From positions 124,001 through 188,000 of the forward strand of contig LADS01000002.1 of assembly GCA_000961725.1 (NCBI GenBank): DNA of 64,000 nt, in the 5' to 3' direction. Origin of the DNA: Desulfobulbaceae bacterium BRH_c16a. Its GTDB lineage: Bacteria; Desulfobacterota; Desulfobulbia; Desulfobulbales; Desulfocapsaceae. This document shows positions 26,256-34,652 of this stretch, one piece after another (position 1 is the first letter of the stretch; every line of letters begins with the position of its first letter). A program made the position numbers and the translations under genes. The notes below the pieces were generated by a model, which saw nothing but the letters and a program-made list of their open reading frames with translations, was not told the origin of the DNA and ran no database searches.

Positions 26256-26825
26256 ATGGGTTCGGAAAAGATCAGTCAGCGAATCATCGGTATTATGGAA
26301 CAAAGAGCGATCGGTATCGACAGCCTTGCGGAAGCGACAGGTCTGCATAAGGAATTTCTCGAAACAATGCTGAAGGAAAACGTCTATCCGCCTCTTGGTC
26401 CACTGATCAAGATAGCGCGTACCCTCGGGGTTCGCGTCGGCACCTTTCTTGACGACCAGAAAACGGCTGATCCTTGTATTGTCAGACAGGCCGAGAGACC
26501 GTCCAGGTTCAGTGTGCTGGCGGAGAAAAATAAGCCGGCCTCGCTGAATTTTTTTTCTCTCGGCATGGGCAAGACCGATCGTCATATGGAACCGTTCTTT
26601 ATAGAAATTCTGCCGGAATCTGCAAGTCAGAAGACGCTTTCCTCGCATGAGGGAGAGGAGTGGATCGCGGTTCTCAAAGGCAGTATCGAGGTCATCTACG
26701 GCAAAGAGACGTACATCCTCGAGGAAGGCGACAGCGTCTACTATAATTCCGTGGTACCCCATTATGTCAGCTGCAGGGGCGGTGAAAAAGCCCAGATCCA
26801 TGCAGTGATCTACATACCTGAATAG
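26256..26825 (+). CDS. XRE-family regulator with C-terminal cupin domain
   Basis: The 189-residue protein has an N-terminal helix-turn-helix (residues about 8-65, GIDSLAEATGLHKEFLETML) and a C-terminal cupin (about 110-188, SHEGEEWIAVLKGSIEVIYG, then LEEGDSVYYNSVVPHYVSC). XRE-cupin proteins such as PuuR and SutR sense small metabolites and repress the genes next to them. The start at 26256 has GGGAGAAGG upstream; the frame opens earlier, at 26190, overlapping the ilvE end. It lies between ilvE and the acyl-CoA ligase, so it probably controls this operon. It is related to, but different from, the second regulator at 28545. Confidence 0.88.
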   Translation: MGSEKISQRIIGIMEQRAIGIDSLAEATGLHKEFLETMLKENVYPPLGPLIKIARTLGVRVGTFLDDQKTADPCIVRQAERPSRFSVLAEKNKPASLNFFSLGMGKTDRHMEPFFIEILPESASQKTLSSHEGEEWIAVLKGSIEVIYGKETYILEEGDSVYYNSVVPHYVSCRGGEKAQIHAVIYIPE

Positions 26826-26835
26826 TGGAGGCGAC

Positions 26836-28488
26836 ATGGAAAAGATAAGTCGGCTACGAGACCTTACTCTAGGCCGGATCCTGGACGAGACCGTCGCGAA
26901 ACATCCCGACAGCGACGCCATCGTCTACGTCGACCGGAATTATCGCCTGACCTACCGACAATTCCAGCATGCCGTCGATGAAATGGCGAAAGGATTGATG
27001 GCGCTGGGTGTGCAGAAAGGGGAAAAGGTCGCCATCTGGGCGACCAACATCCCGCACTGGGTCACTCTGCAGTTTGCCACAGCGAAGATAGGCGCGGTCC
27101 TGCTCACAGTCAACACCAACTATAAAAGCGCCGAGCTTGAATACCTGCTCGGCCAGTCGGAGACCGAAAACCTCTTTCTCATCGACGGCTACCAGGACAC
27201 CGATTATATCAACACCATGTACGAACTTGTTCCGGAGCTGAAAACCATGGAGCGAGGGCGTCTGGTCAGCAGCCGTTTTCCTCACCTCAGGCGGGTCTGT
27301 TTTATCGGGCCGGAAAAGCACCGGGGGATGTATTCCATTACGGAAATCAAGGCGCTCTGCGTTATGGTGACTGAGGAGGAATACCGGGAGAGGCAGCAAT
27401 CCCTGTCGCCCCATGATATCGTCAACATGCAGTATACCTCAGGGACCACTGGTTTCCCCAAAGGGGTCATGCTGACCCATCACAATATCGGCAACAACGG
27501 CTATTTTATCGGTGAAAACCAGCATTTTTCCGCAAAAGACCGGGTCTGCCTGCCCGTGCCGCTATTCCACTGTTTCGGCTGCGTGCTGGGAGTGCTGGCG
27601 GCGGTCAATCACGGCGCCGCCCTGGTCATCCTCGAAAAGTTTGATCCGCTGATGGTCATGACCTCGGTGGAAAAGGAGCGATGTACGGCGCTGTATGGCG
27701 TTCCCACCATGTTTATCGCCCTCCTTGATCACCCGCTGTTTGCAAGATTCGATTTCTCCTCACTGCGGACAGGTATCATGGCAGGGTCAAACTGCCCGGT
27801 CAAGGTCATGGAGCAGGTCATCGAAAAGATGAACATGACCGACATCACCATATGCTATGGCTTGACCGAGGCCTCGCCGGTCATAACCTATACCCGGATC
27901 GGCGACGATTTTCGGCTCAGGGTGGAGACCGTCGGCCGGGCCTTGCCCCATCTGGAGGTCAAGATCATCGCCCCCGACAGCGGTGTCACTCTGCCGCCCG
28001 GGTCCCAGGGTGAAGTGTGTTGCCGGGGCTATAATATCATGAAGGGGTATTATAATAATGAAAAAGCCACCCGTGAAACCATAACCGAAGACGGCTGGCT
28101 TCGCTCCGGCGACCTCGGCATCATGGATGAGGAGGGAAATCTCTCCATCACCGGCAGATATAAAGATATGATCATCAGGGGAGGTGAAAATATTTATCCC
28201 CGTGAGATTGAGGAATTTCTGTACCGGATGGACGGGATCAAGGATATCCAGGTAGCTGCCGTGCCGAGCAAAAAATATGGTGAGGAGGTGGGCGCCTTCA
28301 TCGTGCGCAGAGAGAATGCGGGTATTGAAGCGAGTGATGTCGTCGATTTCTGCAGAGGCAAGATTGCCAGATACAAGGTCCCCAAATACGTGCACTTCGT
28401 CACCGGCTATCCGATGACGGCAAGCGGTAAGATCCAGAAATATAAACTTTCGCAAATGGCGGAGGAGATCTGGCCGGATAGGATCTGA
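26836..28488 (+). CDS. Acyl-CoA synthetase (AMP-forming), medium-chain or related type
   Basis: The 550-residue ligase activates a carboxylic acid to acyl-adenylate and then acyl-CoA. All core motifs are present: MQYTSGTTGFPKGVMLTHHN (ATP loop), CYGLTEASPV, DGWLRSGDLGIMDEEGNL, GRYKDMIIRGGENIYPREIEE (hinge and A8) and the final lysine in TASGKIQKYKL. GTGGAGGCGAC gives the ribosome site, 10 bp after the regulator. The arrangement with ilvE suggests activation of branched or medium-chain acids, or scavenging of acids released from amino acid oxidation. A convergent hairpin follows. Confidence 0.9.
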   Translation: MEKISRLRDLTLGRILDETVAKHPDSDAIVYVDRNYRLTYRQFQHAVDEMAKGLMALGVQKGEKVAIWATNIPHWVTLQFATAKIGAVLLTVNTNYKSAELEYLLGQSETENLFLIDGYQDTDYINTMYELVPELKTMERGRLVSSRFPHLRRVCFIGPEKHRGMYSITEIKALCVMVTEEEYRERQQSLSPHDIVNMQYTSGTTGFPKGVMLTHHNIGNNGYFIGENQHFSAKDRVCLPVPLFHCFGCVLGVLAAVNHGAALVILEKFDPLMVMTSVEKERCTALYGVPTMFIALLDHPLFARFDFSSLRTGIMAGSNCPVKVMEQVIEKMNMTDITICYGLTEASPVITYTRIGDDFRLRVETVGRALPHLEVKIIAPDSGVTLPPGSQGEVCCRGYNIMKGYYNNEKATRETITEDGWLRSGDLGIMDEEGNLSITGRYKDMIIRGGENIYPREIEEFLYRMDGIKDIQVAAVPSKKYGEEVGAFIVRRENAGIEASDVVDFCRGKIARYKVPKYVHFVTGYPMTASGKIQKYKLSQMAEEIWPDRI

Positions 28489-28496
28489 TTCAACAA

Positions 28497-28530
28497 CCAC
28501 CCTCGTGGCTGCCAGCTGCCATGAGGGTGG
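28497..28530. terminator. Bidirectional terminator-like hairpin between convergent genes
   Basis: Arms CCACCCTCGTGGC (28497-28509) and GCCATGAGGGTGG (28518-28530) pair with one G-T wobble over 13 bp, with an 8-nt loop. It lies 8 bp after the ligase stop and 14 bp before the regulator stop, in convergent position. There is no T-run on either side. Confidence 0.65.
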
Positions 28531-28544
28531 AACAACCGCACTGG

Positions 28545-29135
28545 TCAGAGAATAATCATCTCCGGTTTGGCATAGATGACGGCGAGAATCTTCGCCGGTT
28601 CTTCTCCATAACAGGAAATAATGTGCGGGACGTCGGATTCGTAAAAAATGGAATCGCCGGGGTTGAGTATGCCCTTATGATCAAAAAGACTGACCTCGAC
28701 TTTTCCTTCAAGTACATAGATGAATTCTTCGCCGTTGTGTTCGTTGGCTTGAACCTCCTGCTCTTCTTTAGGGTTGAGGGTGACAAGGAAGGGTTCCATA
28801 TGTCTGTTTCTTTTCTGCTGGCCGAGTCCCTGATAGCTGTATCCGCAGGATTTTGCATAGGCTGAACTGAACCGGGAAACCGCCGCGCCGTCCTCGCTTC
28901 TGACAATGCAGAACGGAGAGTCGCCGCTGTCGCCGAAAAGATCTCCCACCGGGACTGCAAGGACCTTGGCGAGGTTGATGATATTTCCCAGAGAAAGAGC
29001 GAGTTTATTTTCTTCCACTTTGGCCAGATCTTCCTCGGATATTCCCGACTGTCCGGCCAAATCGGCAGGAGATATTGCTTTCTCGAGTCTCACGCTTTTT
29101 ATCTTTTCTCCGACGCTCATACTGTTCTTCGGCAT
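28545..29135 (-). CDS. Second XRE-cupin transcriptional regulator
   Basis: This 196-residue protein has the same plan as the one at 26256: HTH (residues about 8-65, SPADLAGQSGISEEDLAKVEENK) and cupin (about 115-195, NEHNGEEFIYVLEGKVEVSL, then LNPGDSIFYESDVPHIISCYG). The cupin halves are similar to each other (EEWIAVLKGSIEV against EEFIYVLEGKVEV), so the two genes are paralogues. It is transcribed towards the ligase gene from its own promoter. A TTTCTCC complement gives AGGAGATAAAG as ribosome site. One may sense the amino acid or oxo acid and the other the acyl-CoA or free acid; that is a guess. Confidence 0.88.
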   Translation of the reverse strand: MPKNSMSVGEKIKSVRLEKAISPADLAGQSGISEEDLAKVEENKLALSLGNIINLAKVLAVPVGDLFGDSGDSPFCIVRSEDGAAVSRFSSAYAKSCGYSYQGLGQQKRNRHMEPFLVTLNPKEEQEVQANEHNGEEFIYVLEGKVEVSLFDHKGILNPGDSIFYESDVPHIISCYGEEPAKILAVIYAKPEMIIL

Positions 29136-30219
29136 TGCTTTATCTCCTTTCTAGTTCATCTGCTGCGTAAAATTTTTATGTCCATAATATAATATTGCAA
29201 ATCTTCCGATTCTGCAACGATAGCTTCAGGTAACCGTCACAGATCCGGCTATTAGGGCTGTTCGGTAGAAGGTCTATTAGGTTCCCCGGTGTTCTGATGT
29301 TTTAAGTCGGTATTCGATACCGCCCCGGTTAAAACCGGTAACGCGCTGCTTGAAATTTCGGATTTCTGAAGAGCATCTTGAACCAAATTCGTCGGGTGAA
29401 TGCGCGGCACAGGGAGGACATGTCGATCTGACGCTGCAAGCCCGGAACAGCGGTCTTGCCGGTGCTTTTGATAATGCGGCGTTCAAAGAGAGAGCCGACG
29501 ATCTACTGAACCATCACGCAGAGGAAGACCTTGCGGCAGATCGCACCGTGATATCAGTGCCTGAGTCATTGCCGACTGGATGTTCTCCATACCACAGCCT
29601 CATTCAGGAGAAGTACTCGGCCATTCGGTACAATAAGGCTGCTAAAAGATGATCCGAAGGAATGTTCGAAAGAATGAAGGGTCGAGGAGTCGGGAGGAGC
29701 TGGAGATGCTCCTCGGCAGAGATCCCGGTCAAGGCCGGTGGTTGGTTCTGGATTGGGCACCTCTGCCTAGCCCATATAATAGCAGCAATCTGATAAGCTG
29801 TAAAAGTGACCGAAATCTCATGTATTTTTCTAGATTTCCAGAATTATATGCATGGCTGAAGCAAAAAGAGGTTAGCACACTGCAGCATTACTCACTGTCT
29901 GGGGAGCGAAATCACTTCTTCCGGGAAGATATTATCAGGAAAACATCTCAACCTATGAGGTGAGGTTGCCAATCTTTGCTTGCCAGGAGAAAGCTAGCGC
30001 CAAGAACAATCGGCACCAAACCACGCCGCCAAGGACCTCAAAAAAACACCACCAAAACACACCGTGTGGTTTGGTGTTCGCTTGATTCTTTAGTTGAATA
30101 GGATTCCCGCCTGCAAAGGCGCTATCTCACAATCAGCGCGAGGACCAGAATGCATAAATTTCTGGGCGGCCCTACGCTTCGCCGTGCAGATATGAGGAAC
30201 AAGCAATTTTTTGGGAATC
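29136..30219. other. Long gap without a recognisable gene
   Basis: About 1.1 kb with short frames on both strands, none with a credible ribosome site or family. At 29230 the sequence GTAACCGTCACAGATCC resembles an IS66-type end, but no matching right end or target duplication was found. A perfect 11-bp inverted repeat, CACCAAACCAC (30014-30024) and GTGGTTTGGTG (30066-30076), lies near the far end. The region probably contains decayed mobile DNA. Confidence 0.4.
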
Positions 30220-31482
30220 TTAGCGCCTTGTCTCTTTAAGGTACCTGGCGCGCGCTTCTAGTGCGGTGTCGGGGAATTCACTGAACACGCCGTCGACGCC
30301 CAATCGAAAGAACTGCAGGTACTCGAGCTGAGGGTCTCCCTCGTAGCTGCGGGCCAAGTGGCGCTTCTCGTTCCGGAACGTAAAAGCGTGAACGAACAGT
30401 CCCAGTTTATGTGCATCAGCGATCAGTGATGTGGGCTCCTGAGTGTTGGCATCCATCAAATCGGCCTTCCCGTCATCGTTGATATCTTTTAGCTGGTCGT
30501 CCGCATCGAGTTGGCCTTTCACTGGTACGATGTACGGTTTCCATGGACCGACCCCATCAGCGTAGGTTTTGATTTCGGCAAGCCCGACGGGCGTCACCAT
30601 GTCGATGAAGAGACGTTGGTCGCCTGCTTTTTCCCAGTCGTAGGGGCGGTGATAGGGGGCAGCATAGGTGAGATCACCGGTCTTGAGGTCATAGCCGTCG
30701 GCGTCGATGAGTTGCACCATGCGCACGTTTAACCCTTTGGTCCGCATCTCCTTCAGACTGCTAGGCTCGAAGCTCTGCACGAATACGGGCGCAGAACTAC
30801 TGTTCCAGTTCGCGGACTCGATGGCGGCGATGAGCTTGTCCTCGAGCGGCAGACCGAGGTCGCGATGATAGGAGGGGTTCTTTGTCTCGGGGTACAGGGC
30901 AATGGTGCGCCCGAGCCTGGTACTCTCCGCCTTGACCAGGTCGATGACCTCTTGCAGGGTGACCATCCGGAGCTTTCCGTTGTACTGTTGCGGACGATCA
31001 GTGTCTGTGGTCACGACTCCCAAGGTCTTGATTTCGGCGAGGGTGAAGTCATGGGCGAACCAGCCGGTCTGTGTCTCACCATCCACCTTCCAGTCCTCGT
31101 GTTTACGGCTTGCAAATTCCGGGTGACTGGCAACATCTGTGTTCATGGCCAGATTGGGGTAGTGGCTGGCGATCAGTTTACCGTCCTTGGTAGAGATCAG
31201 ATCGGGTTCGATGACATCGGCACCGAGATCGATCGCTCTCTGGTAGGCCTCCAGGGTGTGCTCGGGGAAGTAGCCGGAGGCGCCGCGATGAGCGATCACC
31301 AAGGGTTGGCGGCCGTCGAGCGTTTGCAGCGGCAGGGGCCCGATACTGCCGCAGGCTGCAGCAAGCAACATGAAGCTCACCAGCGCCACCGGAAAGCAGG
31401 TCCAGCCCGCGTGGTAGATTTTCAGCTTGGTGAACTGCTCGGCCCGAACATCAAAAACCTTCACAAACTTGTTCATGATCAT
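30220..31482 (-). CDS. glpQ: Glycerophosphodiester phosphodiesterase lipoprotein
   Basis: The 420-residue protein has an N-terminal export signal ending in a lipobox (MLLAAAC, residue about 44, after an unusually long 30-residue cytoplasmic lead) and the GDPD catalytic core: IAHRGASGYFPEHT with the acid-base histidine, VIEPDLISTKDG with metal-binding Glu and Asp, then YPETKNP. GDPDs hydrolyse glycerophosphodiesters released from lipids. A calcium-loop-like insert (DINDDGKADLMDANTQE, residues about 335-351) resembles an EF-hand or dockerin loop and could be a binding site. Starts ATG-ATC-ATG after GAGAG. It is the last of four minus-strand exported genes with similar base composition. Confidence 0.9.
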   Translation of the reverse strand: MIMNKFVKVFDVRAEQFTKLKIYHAGWTCFPVALVSFMLLAAACGSIGPLPLQTLDGRQPLVIAHRGASGYFPEHTLEAYQRAIDLGADVIEPDLISTKDGKLIASHYPNLAMNTDVASHPEFASRKHEDWKVDGETQTGWFAHDFTLAEIKTLGVVTTDTDRPQQYNGKLRMVTLQEVIDLVKAESTRLGRTIALYPETKNPSYHRDLGLPLEDKLIAAIESANWNSSSAPVFVQSFEPSSLKEMRTKGLNVRMVQLIDADGYDLKTGDLTYAAPYHRPYDWEKAGDQRLFIDMVTPVGLAEIKTYADGVGPWKPYIVPVKGQLDADDQLKDINDDGKADLMDANTQEPTSLIADAHKLGLFVHAFTFRNEKRHLARSYEGDPQLEYLQFFRLGVDGVFSEFPDTALEARARYLKETRR

Positions 31483-31606
31483 CTCTCAGTTTTGTGGTTG
31501 GACTCACTCTGCTGGACCCAATGGGTGCGAGTCATTATTAAACAAGCTTGTGAATTCGGCCTCATTTACACCGCGCAGCATGATACTTGCCTTCCGCGAA
31601 GGCCTT

Positions 31607-32935
31607 TTAAGGAAGTGGCCCATTCACGCAGGCTTGCCAGCCACCATGCACAAAGGTCGATTTATCGCACCAGACGGCAACCGGGTAGTAATCGCCCATC
31701 ACTTGCTGGGCGCATGGCCCCTGGTCGTCCAGAGCTTTTCGGTCCGGGAGGTTCGGAAACGCGAGATCGAACGTGCAGCCGGCCGCCCAGGCATTTTGGA
31801 TAGCATAGTGGAAATCGGTGGCAGGCAGCATGTTGCGGAAAACCACAAACTTGGGATACTGCTCATCGCCATACGGCAGCCAGTTGACATTGGGCCTCAA
31901 CCAGTCCGGGCGCTGCCGATCGTCCGATATGACGACCGTATAATAGCCACCCTCAAGACGAGTTGTCAGATCGGTTGCGCAATCAACCAGCGAAAGCGGC
32001 GGCGCAAAGTCCTGTTGGCACATGGCCCAATAGCGCATGTCGACGGCCCGGAAGCCCCGCGACGGCTCCCAAATCGGCGAACCATCGAATGTGTCGGGGA
32101 AACCCGGAGCTTTGCCATGTATGACAATGATCCGCCCGGGTTGGTATTTATCCCCCGGCCACATCATCATGTATTTACCGTCCGGATTAGGCCATAGAAT
32201 CGACGGCGGGTTTAACGGTGACGCAAACCACAGCCGATCGGAGGTCGGCATGCCTTCCTCGACGCTCATATCCACGTCCGGCGGAAAGAGAAATCGGGCA
32301 AAGTCACTCATATCCGACCATTTGTTGATCGGCCAGCAGGCCTCCGGCTGCATGCTGCCACCGGTCTGGCCATTCAGTGTGATGGTGGGCAGCGGCACCC
32401 CGCCCATCAGACTTTGACCGCTCAGGGATGGATCGGCGTCCGCTACGTACATCCGCAGGACGACCCAGACCAGGTCGGAGGAAACCCCGATGGTATTCCC
32501 CGAACTCGGGCTGGTGCGCGAGATGACGACCGTATATGTGCCGTTGCCACCGCCCGGTGGGACGAACGGGTTGGTGCTGCCCGGATCGGGGGCGATTTGG
32601 GCATCGTACAGATGATGTTCTGCGAGGTTGAATCCACTATTTGTTTTATTGGCAGCGTCGTAACCTATTGTTTCGTAAGCGGCGAAAGAGAAATACCGGA
32701 TATTGGGATAGGTGCCCTGGATTGTCATTGTTTCGTACTGCGGATCAAAGGGCATGAGCCAATACCGGGCAGCACCGTCAGGCCCCTGCACATTACCAGA
32801 CCCTTCGGGCGAGAGTTCGAGCGGCCAGGCACAGCCTCGATAATTAAAATCCTGGGCGCGAACGACATGGGGATTGAGCAGAAACACTAGAGCCATGAGG
32901 CAGCCGAAAATTCCGATCCAGTTAGAGGTTTTCAT
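31607..32935 (-). CDS. Secreted protein of unknown function (third of cluster)
   Basis: The 442-residue protein has a clean signal peptide (NWIGIFGCLMALVFLLNPHVVRA). The mature part begins with an envelope-like phrase, AARYWLMPFDPQYETMTIQG followed by NIRYFSFAAYETIGYD, resembling the style of DUF1254/DUF1214-type secreted proteins, but the match is loose. It has eight or more cysteines (RGCAWP, EACWP, MCQQD, DCATD, AGCTF, GPCAQ, VWCDK, QACVNG), suited to disulfides. Strand-rich composition and many Gly/Pro/Asn residues suggest a beta fold. TTTCC-complement gives GGAAA before the start. It shares strand, composition and exported nature with its two upstream neighbours. No catalytic motif is seen. 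Confidence 0.7.
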   Translation of the reverse strand: MKTSNWIGIFGCLMALVFLLNPHVVRAQDFNYRGCAWPLELSPEGSGNVQGPDGAARYWLMPFDPQYETMTIQGTYPNIRYFSFAAYETIGYDAANKTNSGFNLAEHHLYDAQIAPDPGSTNPFVPPGGGNGTYTVVISRTSPSSGNTIGVSSDLVWVVLRMYVADADPSLSGQSLMGGVPLPTITLNGQTGGSMQPEACWPINKWSDMSDFARFLFPPDVDMSVEEGMPTSDRLWFASPLNPPSILWPNPDGKYMMMWPGDKYQPGRIIVIHGKAPGFPDTFDGSPIWEPSRGFRAVDMRYWAMCQQDFAPPLSLVDCATDLTTRLEGGYYTVVISDDRQRPDWLRPNVNWLPYGDEQYPKFVVFRNMLPATDFHYAIQNAWAAGCTFDLAFPNLPDRKALDDQGPCAQQVMGDYYPVAVWCDKSTFVHGGWQACVNGPLP

Positions 32936-33006
32936 TGTTTCCTTCCTTTCCAGCCTGGGCCAGTGAGAGTTGGCATAAGGTCCTGCGTGTGTTCGCAGCC
33001 AACCGG

Positions 33007-34626
33007 TTAGGGATGGGTGAACGTGAGGATCCTCGGGGTCAGAAGTTCGGAGGCATTCGGCCCACTTGTTGTTCCGGGGGCGATGTAGTCGCGAAGACTG
33101 ATGATGATCATCCCCTGAAGGGCCGGGTCTCCCTGGGTGGACATGCCGCTGATCTCCGTGCAGTTCGCCAATCCGCCGGGTACGTTAGCGAGTACGGCGC
33201 AGTCATCGGTAAAGTAGCGCACGAAGAACTTGCCGGTGCTGTCGACCGTGAACGCATAGACGTCCGCGGATCCTTTGAGTTGCGTGTCCAGGAGGGTCCC
33301 GTTCGGGACGCCCCCCATGATCGACGCGTCGTTGGCCGACAGGCCGACATAGATGGCGTTATCCGTTTCCGTGGCCAGGGTGGCGACCACGGCGTAGACC
33401 TCCCCGGCACCGGTCGGGCGGGGCGTAGAGAAGAAGTAGGCTGCCTCTTGCTGGTCGCCCAGGCAGTCCATGCCGATGTCGCGGCAGTACGGTCCGGTCC
33501 ACCCGAAGTCACGTACCAGATCCCAGATGAAGGACGATGCCGGCGGCGGCTGCACGCAATCGGTACTGGTGAGGTTCGCATAGCTGCTGACGCTGTCACA
33601 GACCGCATCGACGAGGTTCTGCAGATCGCCCGCCAGGTAAGCCTCGCTGTTTGCTGTTCTCGGTGCAAAGACCAGCGATCCGTAGCGCTGCACGGGGCCA
33701 AGGGAGTCCGGGGCGCGCATTCGCAGCACCGTCAGCGGAGGATTCGCCCGCCAGGTCTCTGCAACATCAAGGTCGTCAGGGACGGCGTAACGGAACGCGG
33801 TGAAAAAATCGATGGCATTTTTGCCTAAGCCGAGCGGACCGATGGGTCCGAACTCATCCTGGCGGGGGATCTGCTCGGTGAAGATGTGGCTGTCCGGAAC
33901 CCCCTGCGCCTGCAGTGCCAGGCGGACCGCGGTGTCCGTCGCGGCGCTCGGCGTGACGATAAAATACCGGATTTCCCCGAAGGGGTAGCCGGACTGGCGC
34001 TCCATAACTACGTTATTGACGACATCCCCGAGGGAGGAAAGAGTGATGATGCGGTGGGACTCGGGGTCGTCCGGCGGGATCGTGCTGAACAGGTACTGCA
34101 TGGGGAAAGGCAGATCCGGCGTGTTCGCCCACTGGTCATAATCCTTGGGCCTCCACTGTCCGTGCTCACTGAATTCAAATGTCTGCAGCCCCATGTTGCG
34201 GCCCGGGGGCGGCATCTGGCCGTAAATCACCAGCGCCTCGCGTTGGTCAAGGCGATAGGTGACGCTGTATCCGGGATCCGTTTCGACAAACGCATTCACC
34301 AAAGCCGGATCCACATACTCTTCCGGCCATGATTTAACCACCGGTAGAACATAGGGGGCCGCGGGGTTGGCTCCAAAGCAGTTCTTCAGGATCGGGTAGG
34401 TACGGTCGTAACAGTCCTGCTGGGTGTAAAGCGCCGGATAGCCCTGGCTGACCTGGAAACCACTTGCCGCAAGGTCAGCGATGAGCTCCTCGGTAAACGC
34501 ATCCGTCGTCGCTTGCCGGCCCTCCGGCGCAACGGCGCGGCCATCCGCCTGAGGAGGCAACGCAAATCCACTCAGAAGCACGGCCACTCCCATCAGATAT
34601 CCGAATCTCGACATAGACTTGGTCAT
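33007..34626 (-). CDS. Secreted protein of unknown function (second of cluster)
   Basis: A 539-residue protein with signal peptide (FGYLMGVAVLLSGFALPPQADG); start at 34626 after AGGAGAGG (the frame opens at 34698, overlapping the upstream gene). It is a paralogue of the 34653 gene: both contain REALVIYGQMPPPGRNMGLQTF-type and EAMVLIGQTPPPVRYFGLQTW-type segments, an IRYFIVT/VVYIVTG strand, and IGPLGLGKNAIDFF/IGPLGYGPAGSILL with RYAVP/RFAVP after it. Its C-terminal third has extra cysteines (CDSVSS, TDCVQ, YCRDIGMDCLGD, DDCAVL, ANCTEI). No known family or catalytic residues are apparent. Confidence 0.72.
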   Translation of the reverse strand: MTKSMSRFGYLMGVAVLLSGFALPPQADGRAVAPEGRQATTDAFTEELIADLAASGFQVSQGYPALYTQQDCYDRTYPILKNCFGANPAAPYVLPVVKSWPEEYVDPALVNAFVETDPGYSVTYRLDQREALVIYGQMPPPGRNMGLQTFEFSEHGQWRPKDYDQWANTPDLPFPMQYLFSTIPPDDPESHRIITLSSLGDVVNNVVMERQSGYPFGEIRYFIVTPSAATDTAVRLALQAQGVPDSHIFTEQIPRQDEFGPIGPLGLGKNAIDFFTAFRYAVPDDLDVAETWRANPPLTVLRMRAPDSLGPVQRYGSLVFAPRTANSEAYLAGDLQNLVDAVCDSVSSYANLTSTDCVQPPPASSFIWDLVRDFGWTGPYCRDIGMDCLGDQQEAAYFFSTPRPTGAGEVYAVVATLATETDNAIYVGLSANDASIMGGVPNGTLLDTQLKGSADVYAFTVDSTGKFFVRYFTDDCAVLANVPGGLANCTEISGMSTQGDPALQGMIIISLRDYIAPGTTSGPNASELLTPRILTFTHP

Positions 34627-34652
34627 AATCCTCTCCTCTTTTTGGTTAAGCT

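Noticed and set aside
29230..29260. A second IS66-type element start (GTAACCGTCACAG)
   Set aside because: The start resembles the family end, but no right end or 8-bp duplication could be found nearby.
29649..29963. A 104-codon plus-strand frame in the gap before the phosphodiesterase gene
   Set aside because: Composition is random, no ribosome site is present, and no resemblance to a known family was noticed.
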